A program made the position numbers and the translations under genes. 64,000 nucleotides of DNA, taken from NCBI RefSeq assembly GCF_030316605.1, contig NZ_CP127039.1, positions 1,488,001-1,552,000 of the forward strand, written 5' to 3'. The notes beneath the pieces were generated by a model. It was not told where the DNA came from and did not search any database. It saw only the letters and a list, made by a program, of their open reading frames with translations. Below are positions 32,066-42,655 of the stretch, one piece after another (position 1 is the stretch's first letter; each line of letters opens with the position of its first letter). The stretch is from Spiroplasma ixodetis Y32. Its GTDB lineage: Bacteria; Bacillota_I; Bacilli_A; Mycoplasmatales; VBWQ01.

Positions 32066-33421
32066 CTAACTTTTTATTAACTTATCTAATCCTGGAATAT
32101 TTGGCATTTCTCCTTTTTTAATCTGAGCAGCAATTTGATCCATAACTTTTTTAGTTTTTTCAAATTGGTTTAGCACTTTATTTAATTCTTTTTCTGAACG
32201 ACCTGAGCCTTTTAATACTCTTGCTTTTCTAGTTGGATAACGTAAAATTTGTGGCTTTTCACGTTCTTGAGCAGTTGTTGAAGCAATAATATATTCTGCT
32301 ATTTTTAAATCAGTTTCAGCATCACTAATTTTAGCATCACTAATTTTAGCAGACATACCAGGAATCATTTTTACAAGTGAGCCCAATTTACCCATTTTTT
32401 GAATTTGCTTCATTTGATTAACAAGGTCATTCAAATCAAATTGACCTAACATCATTCTATTCATAGTTTCTTCAACATCACGAGTTGAAACTATACTTTC
32501 GGCCTTCTCCATTAATGTAGTAAGATCACCCATTCCTAAAATACGTTCTGCCATTCTTTCTGGATAAAAAACCTCTAAATCAGTTACCTTTTCACCCATT
32601 CCTAAGAACTTAACAGGAATCTTTGTTAAATAAGAAATTGAAAGAGCTGAACCACCCTTAGCAGTACCATCTAATTTAGTGATTATGCTTCCAGTAATAG
32701 GAATAGTATTATTAAACTCAATAGCAACATTAATTATATCTTGTCCTGCCATACCATCACAAACAAGTAAAACTTCTTTTGGTGAAGTAATTTTTCTTAT
32801 TTCTGCTAGTTCTTGCATTAATTTTTCATCAATGTGTAATCTTCCAGCTGTATCAATTAATATTACATCAAACTTATTTTTATTAGCATATATTTGAGCA
32901 TTTTTAACAATATTAGTAGGAGTTTCATTTTTTTGGGAAAAAACTTCAATATTCAATTGTTTTCCTAAAACTTTTAATTGTTCAACAGCAGCTGGACGAT
33001 AAATATCTCCTGCAACTAGTAAACATTTTTTTTGATATTTATCTGTTAACAACTTTGCTAGTTTAGATATTGTTGTTGTTTTACCAGAACCTTGTAAACC
33101 AACTATCATAATAACAGTAGGATTAGTAGATAAATCTAATTCAACATTCTTAGTACCCATAATTTTTGTTAATTCATCATGAATAATTTTAATTAACATT
33201 TCTTTTTGATCTAAGCCTTCTTTAATAAATTCACCTTTTGCTTTATTAATAATTTCATTAGTTAAAGTTTTAACCACTCTAAAATTAACGTCAGCCTCTA
33301 ACAAAATTAATCTGAATTCTTTAATTGTTGCTTCCATATTTTCCATGGTTAAAGTTTTTTTACTTAAATTTTTTTCTAATGTTTTTTGTACTTTTTTTGA
33401 CATAATGTCAGCAAAACTCAT
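32066..33421 (-). CDS. ffh: signal recognition particle GTPase Ffh
   Basis: 451 residues, the usual length. The N domain is followed by the G domain: P-loop GLQGSGKTTT (about 108-117), DTAGRLHID, TKLDGTAKGGSALS, and GMGEKVTDLEVFYPE. The M domain starts at GDLTTLMEKAE, with a Met-rich segment (MNRMMLGQF, MKQIQKMGKLGSLVKMIPGM) that binds 4.5S RNA and signal peptides. The M domain contains an in-frame doubling KISDAKISDAE. It targets membrane and secreted proteins to the Sec translocon. Intact, with no Trp codon of either kind. A terminator follows; IS-A copy 7 lies upstream. Confidence 0.95.
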   Translation of the reverse strand: MSFADIMSKKVQKTLEKNLSKKTLTMENMEATIKEFRLILLEADVNFRVVKTLTNEIINKAKGEFIKEGLDQKEMLIKIIHDELTKIMGTKNVELDLSTNPTVIMIVGLQGSGKTTTISKLAKLLTDKYQKKCLLVAGDIYRPAAVEQLKVLGKQLNIEVFSQKNETPTNIVKNAQIYANKNKFDVILIDTAGRLHIDEKLMQELAEIRKITSPKEVLLVCDGMAGQDIINVAIEFNNTIPITGSIITKLDGTAKGGSALSISYLTKIPVKFLGMGEKVTDLEVFYPERMAERILGMGDLTTLMEKAESIVSTRDVEETMNRMMLGQFDLNDLVNQMKQIQKMGKLGSLVKMIPGMSAKISDAKISDAETDLKIAEYIIASTTAQEREKPQILRYPTRKARVLKGSGRSEKELNKVLNQFEKTKKVMDQIAAQIKKGEMPNIPGLDKLIKS

Positions 33422-33512
33422 ATTTATATTCTCCTCTATTTTTAAGACTATATTATTTTAACACTAAAATAATAATGAAAAAATAAATTAAACATAAAAA
33501 ATAAATATTTAA

Positions 33513-34453
33513 CGGACTTCTCCCCACATGTACTTGTGGAAGAAACAATGAAATTGAATGAGTTCAACAATGCTTTTCAAACAGAACAGGATTGTTTAAA
33601 ATATATAGCAAGTTTGAAGAAAAACAAATGTATCATGTGTTCTTGAACAAGTTTGAATACTTCTAATTTAAGAAGAATAAGATGTTTGAAATGTCATCAA
33701 ACATTTAGTATTCTTCATGGCACCATTTTTTACAAGTCACAAACACCTTTGAGATTTTGATTTTATCTCATCTTTAGATGAATAAACACCAAACATGGAA
33801 TTACATCAACTGATGTTGCAAAAGAATTGGGTGTGACTTTGAAAACTGCTTGAAGAATGGGTCATGAAGTCAGAAATCGTATTGCCAAACAAGAACATCA
33901 ATTTATTGTTGAGGGCATAGTGCAAATGGATGAAATGTATCTTTCACATATGGGTTTTAAAAAACAAGGAAGATCTTTGATAAATAAAACATTAATTGTT
34001 GGGATTTATGAAAAAACAACCAATAATTTAATTGTGAAAGTAATCAAAAACGCAAAAAGTAAAAATCTTTTGCAGTTTGCAAGAAACCATATTTCTTCAA
34101 AGTGTGATGTACATACTGATTCTTGAAAAGGATATCGTGATTTCAAATCACTTTTCCCTAATCACAAAACAGTTAACCATCAAGATGGTTATGTTTCAAA
34201 AATTGGCGTAAATACCAATCAAATTGAATCAGTATGAAAACATATACGAAGAACATTTAAAACACATATCAAAGTTGCAAAACATCATGTTCATTTATAT
34301 GCCAAAGAAGCTGCATATAAATTCAACAAGATACCTACTTTTGAAACTGTAATGCTATGTTTCATTTAAAAATGTGGGGAGAAGTCCGTAGATAGGCTTT
34401 TCTCAGCATTTATGTGATAAAATTTAAAAATAGTACATAAAGGGAAAAAAGCC
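33513..34453 (+). mobile_element. IS-A copy 7, 941 bp, between ffh and rny
   Basis: Perfect duplication ATATTTAA at 33505-33512 and 34454-34461. Right module ends GGGAAAAAAGCC rather than GGGAGAAAAGCC. Ribosome site is GGAAGAAA instead of GGAGGAAA. Confidence 0.9.
33548..34369 (+). CDS. IS1595-family DDE transposase (IS-A copy 7)
   Basis: Intact 273 residues; one Ile to Val change in GHEIRN. Ribosome site weakened by one base compared with other copies. Confidence 0.88.
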
Positions 34454-34534
34454 ATATTTAAATTAACAAATTATATATTTTATAAAGTTAAAAGAGAAAC
34501 TAAGGGTTCTCTAAAAAACAATTAATTAATTTTT

Positions 34535-36110
34535 TTAATTAATTAATTCTGTTGCTCTTACTTCACGAATAACAGTAATATGAATATCGCCTGGTATTGT
34601 AATCATTTGTTCTAATTTTTGTTTTAAGTTTCTTGCTAATATATAAGCATCAAAATCATTAATAACTTTAGGAACAACAATAACTCTAATTTGTCTTCCT
34701 GCCTGAACAGCATATGCTTTTTCTACGCCTTTAACAGATTTACACAAATCTTCAACTTCTTTAATTCTAGTTATAAATTCTTCTAATGAATTATTTCTTG
34801 AACCAGGTCTAGCTGCTGATAATATATCAGCAGCTGAAACTAAAGAAGAATAAACATTATCTTTTGCAACATCACCATGATGAGAATGAATAGCATTAAT
34901 AATAATATCACTTTCACCATATTTTTTTGCTAAAATCACACCATTATAAACATGTGAACCTTCTAATTCATAATCAGCGGCTTTACCAATATCATGTAAT
35001 AAACCAGCACGTTTTGCAATATTAACATCTAAACCCAATTCAGCTGCCATTGCTCCCGCAAGTTTGGCAACTTCAAAGGAATGCAATAAAACATTTTGAC
35101 CATAACTTGTAGGATATTTTAATCTTCCAATATAAGAAACTAACTCTGGTTCAAAACCAGTTAACTTTAACTCATCAATAATTTTTTTACCATCAACTTT
35201 AAAACCTTCATTTAATTCCTACTCATGAAATCTCAAGATTTCTTCAATTCTAATTCGATGAATTCTTCCATCTTTAACTAAATCTTCTAAAGCTCTAGTT
35301 GCAATTTCTCTTCTGAACGGATTAAATGAAGAAATTTGAATTGTTTCTGGTGTATCATCAATGATAATATCTACACCTGCTGTTAACTCAAAAGATTTAA
35401 TATTTCTACCCTCTTTACCAATAATTCTGCCTTTCATTTCTTCATTAGGTAACTTAACATATGATACTGACTTATCAACAATAAAATTACTTGCATAACG
35501 TTCTATTGCTTCACTAACAATATTATTGGCTAACTCTTTAGATTGAAGTTTAATATTATATTCATGATTTTTAATAATTTTATTAAATTCTAATGATAAT
35601 TTTTCTTTTAATTTACTAAACAATTCATCTTTTGCTTCATTTCGACTCATACCAGAAATTTTTTCTAATTCCATAATAATTTGATCAATTTTTTGATGAT
35701 ATTCTAATTTAACATTTTTTTACAATTTCACATTGATGATAAAGATTTTGTGTTTGTGTTTCAATTATTTCTTCACGTTCACTTAATTTGCGTTCTCTTT
35801 TATTTAAAAGTTTCTCATATTCTAAATTTTGTTCTTTACGATATTCAATCTCTAAATACAAATCTTTTTTCATTTTACTTATTTCAATTTTTGCATCGGC
35901 TCTTGAGGATTGAATTAATTTTTGAGATTCTTTTTCTCTCTTTAAAATATTAGTAAAACTTTGTTGTTCTTTAATTTTTAAATACATTTTTCTAATTAGA
36001 AATCCAGCAATTATCCCTACTATCATTCCTAGAAAAATTGATATACCTACTCACATTCCAAACTGTTGACTACTTATATTTGATAATATAGCTAACATAT
36101 TTTTTTCCAT
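34535..36110 (-). pseudogene. rny: ribonuclease Y with frameshift and in-frame TAG
   Basis: From ATG 36110 the protein starts MEKNMLAILS, has one membrane span, then a long coiled coil (KLLNKRERKLSEREEIIETQ). The frame breaks in an A7 run (35715-35721 on the plus strand as T7); one base fewer would give EIVKNVKLEYHQ. The KH domain follows (GRIIGKEGRNIKSFE), then an in-frame TAG at 35219-35221 after RIEEILRFHE, and the same frame continues into the HD domain (LHDIGKAADYELEGSHVY, HSHHGD) to TAA 34535. RNase Y is the membrane-bound endonuclease that starts mRNA decay. With two lesions it is probably inactive as read, unless these are sequence errors. Confidence 0.85.
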
Positions 36111-36197
36111 TTATATTTCTCTCCTTGCTGTAAAACACCTACAAGAAAAAGAATCCTTACACTCAAAAACTTAAATAAAATTAAAATTTTATATTTT

Positions 36198-37579
36198 GGC
36201 ATAAGTTAGTTAAGTTTACTCCTATAATTTTTAATCTAGACAGTATGATTAGTTTAAATAATTAATAGTTAAGGAGTAAAGATGAAATATAAAGTTTATA
36301 CAAGAAAAATTAAACTAGATGTTTTAAATGAATATGTAGTGATTAAAAAATTAAAAACCATTGATATTAAAACCAAATATCAATTATCAACCAGATCATT
36401 AATTTATAATTGAGTAAAAAAATATCAAAAAAATAATAAATTAATTACTATTCATACTTTTCAAACAAATCATCAAATAGATAAAGTGAATATCAAAGAT
36501 AAAAATTTAAAACTTGAAAATAAAAAAATCAAAAAGTCACTACTAAAAGAAAAAATAAAAAATGAATTTTTAAGACAAAAACAATTCTGTGATAAAGAAT
36601 TAAAAAACAATCAAAATATTTTAAATAGTAAATTATTGAAAAGTAAATGTTTTTTAATAGTTGATAAATATAGAAATAAAAATTATGGAATTAATGACAT
36701 AATTAGTTTGTTACCTATCAGTAAAGTTGCATATTATAAATGAATAAAAAACGGTAAAAAGAAATATCAAACAAAAATTGATAATGAGTTATTAAAAGAA
36801 TTAAATAAAATTGTTGTTATTAGCAACAAAGATAAAATAATTAAAATTACTAGTTTAGAAAAGGTAAGATTAGAATTAAAGAAAAACAACACCAATCTTA
36901 AATTCAGTAAAAACAGCATTATGAGGTTATTAGAAGATAATAATATCAAACTATTAACCAAACCCAAAAAACAGCGTAGAGCGAAATCTAATGCCTTAAA
37001 ATCAAATTTCCAAGATTTATTAAAACGTAATTTTACCAGTAATACTTATCTTGAAAAAGTTGGCATCGATGGTACTTGATTTAAAGAATTAATTATTAAT
37101 AATAAAAAAACTAAACTATTATTAGAAATTGCTACAGATATGAATAGTAATGCTATAGTTGGTTGAAAAATTAATAAAAGTGAAAATGCAATAACCATTT
37201 TAAATGTTCTTAATCAAGTAACAAAGGCAAGTCGTAAAGAACATAAAATATTTGCAACATTTATCCAGTCTGATTTAGGTTCAGGTAATACTAGTAAAAT
37301 AGTTACAAATAGTTTTAATAAAAGTAAAACTTTAATTCATTTAAAAAGTTTATCAGGATTTAAAGGCAACCAAGTAAGTGAATGTTTAAATCGCTGAATC
37401 AAAAGAGATTTTAAAATTATGTTTGGTAACAAGTTTAATAGCATTAAACATTTCACAGAAGCATTAAGAAAATTTATTAACTGATGAAATAATGATAGAA
37501 TGATTTTACGATTAAAAATGTCTCCAAACCAATTTGTACAGATTTGAAGACAAGAAAGTAAACTTATCTAACCAATGCC
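36198..37579 (+). mobile_element. IS-D complete copy, 1382 bp
   Basis: Left repeat GGCATAAGTTAGTTAAGTTT and right repeat (minus strand) GGCATTGGTTAGATAAGTTT; TTT flanks both ends as a 3-bp duplication. Inserted just upstream of rny, between it and recA. Confidence 0.88.
36282..37571 (+). CDS. IS3-like DDE transposase, single ORF (IS-D)
   Basis: 429 residues with TGA as Trp, ribosome site AAGGAG. The N-terminal HTH (IDIKTKYQLSTRSLIYNWVK) is followed by a Lys-rich coiled coil, a second HTH-like part (YGINDIISLLPISKVAYYKW), and an integrase core: Asp in VGIDGTWFKEL, Asp in FIQSDLGSGNTSK, Glu in QVSECLNRWIKRDF, end NRMILRLKMSPNQF-like. The 3-bp duplication supports IS3. The combination in one frame, without a frameshift between orfA and orfB, is unusual for IS3 but known in mollicute members. 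The only IS-D copy in the window with an intact gene. Confidence 0.75.
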
Positions 37580-37659
37580 TTTTTCTTCTTTAATATCTAC
37601 ACACAAATAAGTAGGATAATAATCCTACATTAATTTTAGCATGTTTTAACTATTAATTT

Positions 37660-38645
37660 TTAAAACTTGATTCGTTCCTTAATTTGTTCTAAAAGAAAAG
37701 TATTTGCTTCTAAACTTTCTTTTGCTTTTATTTTTCCTTGTCCTAATTTTACATCTTCATAAGTGTATCAGCCACCAGATTTATTAATAACTTCTTTCTC
37801 AACAGCAATTGTAATGATTTCACTAATTTTTGAAAATCCTTCTTCAAAACAAAAATCAAGACTTGCTGTTTTAAATGGTGGTGCTACTTTATTTTTTACA
37901 ACTTTTATTTTTATTTTATGACCAATTATTTGATTACTTTTGATTAATTGTTCACCTTTACGTACTTCTAGTCTAATTGTACTATAAAAACGTAATGTTT
38001 TTCCTAGGGTGTTATTTCAGGATTACTACCATATATAATACCAACTTTTTCTCGAATTTGATTAATAAATAAAACAATACAATTAGTTTTTGCGATACTT
38101 CCACTAATTTTTCGTAATGCTTTAGACATTAATCGCGCTTGAGCACCAATTGTTTGATCATTCATATCACCATCAAGTTCAATTTGTGGAACTAATGCAG
38201 CTACTGAATCAACAACAATCATATCTAAAGCTTCTGATTTAACAAGAATATCTAGTATTTCTAATGCTTGTTCTCCTGAATCTGGTTGTGTAATTAATAA
38301 ACGACTAATATCAACACCTAATTTTTGACTATATTGACGATCTAATGCATGTTCAGCATCTATAAATGCTATTCTACCATTTTGTTTTTGAACTTCTGCT
38401 AAAGCCATTAATGCTAATGTAGTTTTACCTGCAGATTCTGGTCCATAAACTTCAATAATACGATCTTTTGGAAAACCTTTAACACCTAAAATATCATCTA
38501 ATAATATACTTCCTGAACTAATAACTTCAATATCGCCAATACTACTATCACTTAGTAACATAATAGCACCTTTGCCAAATTCTTTTTCAATTTGCTTAAT
38601 GGCCTTTTCTAATAATTGCTCTTTTTCTTTAATGTTTATTTCCAT
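37660..38645 (-). pseudogene. recA: recombinase RecA, frame broken after 213 residues
   Basis: ATG 38645 with AGGGTG. Residues 1-213 are typical Rec[12 protein letters not shown]-loop [20 protein letters not shown], the MAW-like [10 protein letters not shown], and [21 protein letters not shown]. Here TAG (38004-38006) stops the frame. A one-base change of frame at the CCCTAGG site gives GKTLRFYSTIRLEVRKGEQL and the remaining C-terminal domain down to TAA 37660. So the whole gene is present but split within loop L2, which is needed for DNA binding. S. citri is known to lack functional recA, which fits. IS-D lies downstream. Confidence 0.85.
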
Positions 38646-38698
38646 AAAATCACCCTACAAAATATTAATAACTCTGTAAGATAATTCCTTTTTAAATT

Positions 38699-39160
38699 TT
38701 AAAAACTTAATAAATTTTTTTTTAAAATAACTACTGCTTTCGCTACTATAGTTGATCTAATTTCGTTTCTATTACCTGAAATATTTAACACTTCACATCA
38801 AATATTATCATTGATAACAATACCTACATATACTAAACCAACCGGTTTATTTTCTAGAGCATTAGGTCCTGCATTTCCAGTAAAACTAATAGCAATATTT
38901 GTTTTTAAAATTTTTTGTGTATTTAAAGCCATTTCTATAGCACATTGTTTACTTATTACACCATATTTTTCAATGGTTGTTTTTTTAATTTTAACAATAT
39001 TGATTTTTGATTCATTAGTATACGCTATAAAACCACCACTAAAATATTTAGAAGCACCAGCAATACTAGTAATCTCTTGAGCAAAAAGTCCACCAGTAAT
39101 ACTTTCACAACAACTAATTCTAAAATTAAATTTATCTAATAAAACTAAAAGTTCAGTCAT
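38699..39160 (-). CDS. cinA: CinA C-terminal domain protein (nicotinamide-nucleotide amidase type)
   Basis: 153 residues, the stand-alone CinA C-terminal (PncC) form. ATG 39160 is chosen because GAAGG precedes it and the CinA homology starts there; an earlier start would run into the rnpB RNA gene. Motifs: CCESITGGLFAQEI (catalytic Ser/Thr region), YTNESKINI, ISFTGNAGP (normally TG.AGP), PVGLVYVG. It hydrolyses NMN to nicotinate mononucleotide in pyridine nucleotide salvage. cinA next to recA is a common order in low-GC bacteria. The spacing to recA is 53 bp. Confidence 0.85.
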
Positions 39161-39206
39161 TTTTAAACCTTCAATCAAATAATTTACAATACAAAAAAAG
39201 AATAAA

Positions 39207-39555
39207 AAAATCATAAGCCACGTTCTGTTCTTGCTTCTTGCAAGTGCTAACCATTTATCTACTATTGTAAACAATAGTTCGGTTTATTATTCATTTCTAA
39301 TAAACCAATGCCCCTACCTAAATTTGGGTTTCTCGCTTGTGGGGTTTATCTCGTTCCAGCTTTTAAGTTTCCTTAAAACTCGTCTCTATGACACTTTTAT
39401 AGACTAGAACCTTATTTAATAAAAAACTTAGGTTTTTGTCAGCCGTCAGAATTACTGCTTAGAGTTATTGTTTTCTCTAACACAAACATTACTTTCATCA
39501 CAGAAAGTGCGAGCGTGGACTTTCCTCTACATACTAATGCAGCGATTAGCTCATT
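39207..39555 (-). ncRNA. rnpB: RNase P RNA (type B)
   Basis: On the minus strand the 5' part reads GAGGAAAGTCCACGCTCGCAC (conserved CR-I, positions about 39510-39530). Further on come GACGGCTGACAAAAAC-like and the class-typical AGGTAGGGGCATTGG and GGGTTTACCCCACAAGCGAG-like parts, written here around 39300-39350, and the 3' end GAACGTGGCTTATGA pairs with the 5' ATGAGCTAATCGC region. It processes tRNA 5' ends. It lies between gpsB and cinA, in the same place as in Bacillus relatives. The ends are estimates within about 10 bases. Confidence 0.88.
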
Positions 39556-39587
39556 TTTTATTCTTTTAGAAAAAAATTATAACATAT

Positions 39588-39905
39588 TTATTCTTCATGT
39601 ACAATACTTTCTAATTTGCTTAATCTCGTAATAATATCAACATTTTCTACACCTTTTTCTTCTAATTTTTGTTTTTCTTGTTTTAAAACTAAAATTTGTG
39701 TTTTTAAAATATCAATTTCTTTAAGTAACTTGTAATTATTATTTTCTAAAATTGCATTTTGCTTTTTTAGTTTATTTACAAATTCTTCTAGTATTTCATA
39801 ATTAGTAGCTACTAAATCAAGAAATAAATCTACTTCTTTAGAATCATAGCCTTTATAATCAACAGTAAATTCTTTATCTATAATATCCTTTTTACAAATA
39901 TTCAT
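39588..39905 (-). CDS. gpsB: GpsB/DivIVA-type cell division coiled-coil protein
   Basis: 105 residues, AGGAGG before ATG 39905. The N-terminal membrane-binding DivIVA domain reads DIIDKEFTVDYKGYDSKEVD then FLDLVATNYEIL, followed by a long heptad coiled coil (LKKQNAILENNNYKLLKEID). It sits upstream of rnpB on the same strand, the order seen in Firmicutes. In wall-less Spiroplasma a cell-wall role is impossible, so curvature sensing or scaffold function is more likely (inference). Confidence 0.85.
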   Translation of the reverse strand: MNICKKDIIDKEFTVDYKGYDSKEVDLFLDLVATNYEILEEFVNKLKKQNAILENNNYKLLKEIDILKTQILVLKQEKQKLEEKGVENVDIITRLSKLESIVHEE

Positions 39906-39981
39906 ATTTATACCTCCTTTAATTAAAAGGAAAACTATTCCAAAGTTAGTAATATTCTATATGTAAGGGGGAATTAAAATA

Positions 39982-40443
39982 ATGTTTTATGCTAACCGTG
40001 GAATGTTTCTTGAAACTATAATTAATTATACTATTGAAATTATAAATAATGAAAAACAAGCACTAATTTTTAAACAAAATCCACCAATTTTATATCAAAA
40101 CAATAAAATTTTTAAAGAAAAAAGTAATGTTGATTATCATGGAGTTTATCATGGTAAATATTTATGTTTTGAAGCAAAAAGTACTAAGTCTTTAACATTA
40201 CCATGAAATAATTTTAAAAAACATCAACTTGAATACTTAGAAAATGATTTTTATCTTAATGCTATTAGTTTTGTTATTATTTATTTTTCACAACATAATG
40301 CCTTTTTCTTAGTTTTTTGAGAAAAATTAAAATTTTTAAAAGTTCAAAAAAAAGCACTGACATATAAAAAAATAGAACAAAATGGATATAAATTAGAAAT
40401 TATATATCCATTTTATCTTGATTTTTTAAAATTTTTAATTTAA
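39982..40443 (+). CDS. recU: Holliday junction resolvase RecU
   Basis: 153 residues, RBS AAGGGGGAA before ATG 39982. RecU motifs: YANRGMFLETIINYT at the start, VDYHGVYHGKYLCFEAKSTK (metal-binding D..., E.K) and NNFKKHQLEYL. It cuts four-way junctions during recombination and chromosome segregation. TGA encodes Trp. Its last 4 bases overlap the stop codon of the convergent hup gene. It is retained although recA is broken nearby. Confidence 0.85.
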
Positions 40444-40754
40444 GAAGCTAAAGTTTCTGTTTGTTGATTAGTATGTTTTTTAAATTCAGAACTAGCTTTA
40501 AATTTAGGTGCTTTAGAAGCACTAATTACAATAGATTCACCAGTTTGGGGATTACGACCTGTTCTTGCTTCACGAATAATAGTTTCAAATATTCCAAATT
40601 TTGGTATATTAATTTTACCACCATTTGCAACTTCAACTTTTATCTCTTCAAAAAATAAATCAATAATATTAGTCGCTAAGGCAATTGTGACGTCAGACTT
40701 TTGCGCCACTATCTTAATAATTTCTGTCTTTGTTTTAGAATTACTTTTTGCCAT
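40440..40754 (-). CDS. hup: HU-type DNA-binding protein
   Basis: 104 residues, ribosome site AGGAAA before ATG 40754. Full HU/IHF fold: helical dimerisation part (KTEIIKIVAQKSDVTIALAT), GKINIPKFGIFETIIREAR, the DNA-binding arm GRNPQTGESIVISAS and PKFKASSEFKKH. A short Gln/Thr-rich tail is added. Main nucleoid protein. Convergent with recU. Confidence 0.92.
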   Translation of the reverse strand: MAKSNSKTKTEIIKIVAQKSDVTIALATNIIDLFFEEIKVEVANGGKINIPKFGIFETIIREARTGRNPQTGESIVISASKAPKFKASSEFKKHTNQQTETLAS

Positions 40755-41066
40755 AAAAGATTTCCTCCTAATGTTTTAAGAATTATAATTATAATGTCTA
40801 TTATAAATATTATTATAACTACGTTATCATCAAACCAATTTAAAAATGTTACTGGTCTGTAATCAAATTATATAGTAACATTTTATAAAGTGAACCATAA
40901 AATGTATTTTTTTTCTAAAAAAATGATAAAATTAGTTAAGTATCATTTTTTTTACTATCATTAATTTTTATTAATGATATTTTTTATGTTATAATTTTTT
41001 ATAAGATTTATATTTATTTATAAATCATTTAATTTTATTAAAAATTCTGACCAGGAATGATTTTAA
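40755..41066. other. hup upstream region with hairpin
   Basis: 312 bp without a gene. It must contain the hup promoter on the minus strand. A hairpin TATCATTAAT (40956-40965) with ATTAATGATA (40969-40978) followed by T6 points to a plus-strand terminator just before the plectrovirus fragment; another partial copy of the stem (ATGATA...TATCAT) lies at 40923-40945. Confidence 0.6.
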
Positions 41067-41167
41067 ATGAATATTTCATATAATTTTTATGTTAAAAAGA
41101 TTTTTTATGCTTGTTATGTTAAAAATGTTGTTTTGCCTATTGATATGATTAGAAATGAAAAAATAAA

Positions 41168-42108
41168 CGGACTTCTCCCCACATGTACTTGTGGAGAAAA
41201 CAATGAAATTGAATGAGTTCAACAATGCTTTTCAAACAGAACAGGATTGTTTAAAATATATAGCAAGTTTGAAGAAAAACAAATGTATCATGTGTTCTTG
41301 AACAAGTTTGAATACTTCTAATTTAAGAAGAATAAGATGTTTGAAATGTCATCAAACATTTATTATTCTTCATGGCACCATTTTTTACAAGTCACAAACA
41401 CCTTTGAGATTTTGATTTTATCTCATCTTTAGATGAATAAACACCAAACATGGAATTACATCAACTGATGTTGCAAAAGAATTGGGTGTGACTTTGAAAA
41501 CTGCTTGAAGAATGGGTCATGAAATCAGAAATCGTATTGCCAAACAAGAACATCAATTTATTGTTGAGGGCATAGTGCAAATGGATGAAATGTATCTTTC
41601 ACATATGGGTTTTAAAAAACAAGGAAGATCTTTGATAAATAAAACATTAATTGTTGGGATTTATGAAAAAACAACCAATAATTTAATTGTGAAAGTAATC
41701 AAAAACTCAAAAAGTAAAAATCTTTTGCAGTTTGCAAGAAACCATATTTCTTCAAAGTGTGATGTACATACTGATTCTTGAAAAGGATATCGTGATTTCA
41801 AATCACTTTTCCCTAATCACAAAACAGTTAACCATCAAGATGGTTATGTTTCAAAAATTGGCGTAAATACCAATCAAATTGAATCAGTATGAAAACATAT
41901 ACGAAGAACATTTAAAACACATATCAAAGTTGCAAAACATCATGTTCATTTATATGCCAAAGAAGCTGCATATAAATTCAACAAGATACCTACTTTTGAA
42001 ACTGTAATGCTATGTTTCATTTAAAAATGTGGGGAGAAGTCCGTAGATAGGCTTTTCTCAGCATTTATGCGATAAAATTTAAAAATAGTACATAAAGGGA
42101 GAAAAGCC
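41168..42108 (+). mobile_element. IS-A copy 8, 941 bp, inside plectrovirus Rep
   Basis: Perfect duplication AAAATAAA at 41160-41167 and 42109-42116. Shares TATGCGATAA and an Ala-to-Ser change with copy 6, so one of them is the likely parent of the other. Confidence 0.9.
41203..42024 (+). CDS. IS1595-family DDE transposase (IS-A copy 8)
   Basis: Intact 273 residues; Ala to Ser in KNAKSK and Ser to Ile in HQTFSIL. Ribosome site GGAGAAAA. Confidence 0.87.
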
Positions 42109-42372
42109 AAAATAAATTAGGTATAAAGAATATTGGTAATAATACTAAGTTAAGAAATAATAATGTTCGTACTAAGTCTAAATTAATTCAAAAAGCATTA
42201 CATAATTTTTATAATGCAAGAGTTTTAAGTTTTTTAACTTTAACTTATCATAAAAATGAAACTGATATTAGAAAAGCAAAAAAAGATATTCGTTTATTTT
42301 TTATTTTGTTAAAACGTTGATGAAATGACCCTAAACGTTCCAAATATTTAGGTGAATTAAAGCATTTTTATG

Positions 42373-42655
42373 TGGAATGGCAACACTTTTTAGGACTATT
42401 TTTTGGTAGACATTTGTGCTTTGGTATTTGATGGGGGTTAAGTAGTTTAGAGTGCTGTAAATTCTTATGTTGTTATATCAGTTGATGTAATCAAATAATT
42501 CTAATTTTAATTGGATTAATGATGTAAAATTTCTATCATTAATAAATTCTGTCTTAAAAGTTTTGAAAGTTGCTTTAGCAACAGCATTTATCATAAGGAT
42601 AGCCTTTTTTGCTTAAAGAACGATTAATATTGAATGCTAATAAAAGTTTATCAAT
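42373..42655 (-). mobile_element. IS-B right-end fragment
   Basis: Right repeat TGGAATGGCAACACTTTTTA at 42373, then the 3' part of orfB on the minus strand, cut at 42655 by an IS-D end. One extra base (CATTTATCATAAGG) shifts its frame. Confidence 0.8.

Larger units (their letters stand above)
41067..42372 (+). pseudogene. SpV1-type plectrovirus replication protein, split by IS-A, truncated
   Basis: ATG 41067 starts MNISYNFYVKKIFYACYVKN; IS-A copy 8 cuts it at 41168. After it the frame reads NKLGIKNIGNNTKLRNNNVR and VLSFLTLTYHKNETDIRKAK then DIRLFFILLKRWWNDPKRSK before an IS-B end at 42373 truncates it. FLTLTYHKN resembles the first conserved motif of rolling-circle Rep proteins, as in SpV1. 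Joining the parts also needs one extra A in the A6 run before the insertion. An isolated fragment of an integrated plectrovirus. Confidence 0.65.

Noticed and set aside
32679..32897. Plus-strand ORF inside ffh
   Set aside because: Antisense shadow of the ffh frame; no ribosome site and low-complexity hydrophobic product.
36767..36967. Antisense Leu-rich ORFs within IS-D copies
   Set aside because: Shadows of the Lys/Asn-rich transposase coding region; the same shadow recurs in each IS-D copy.
38811..39080. Plus-strand ORF opposite cinA
   Set aside because: Antisense shadow; the CinA motifs on the minus strand are clear.
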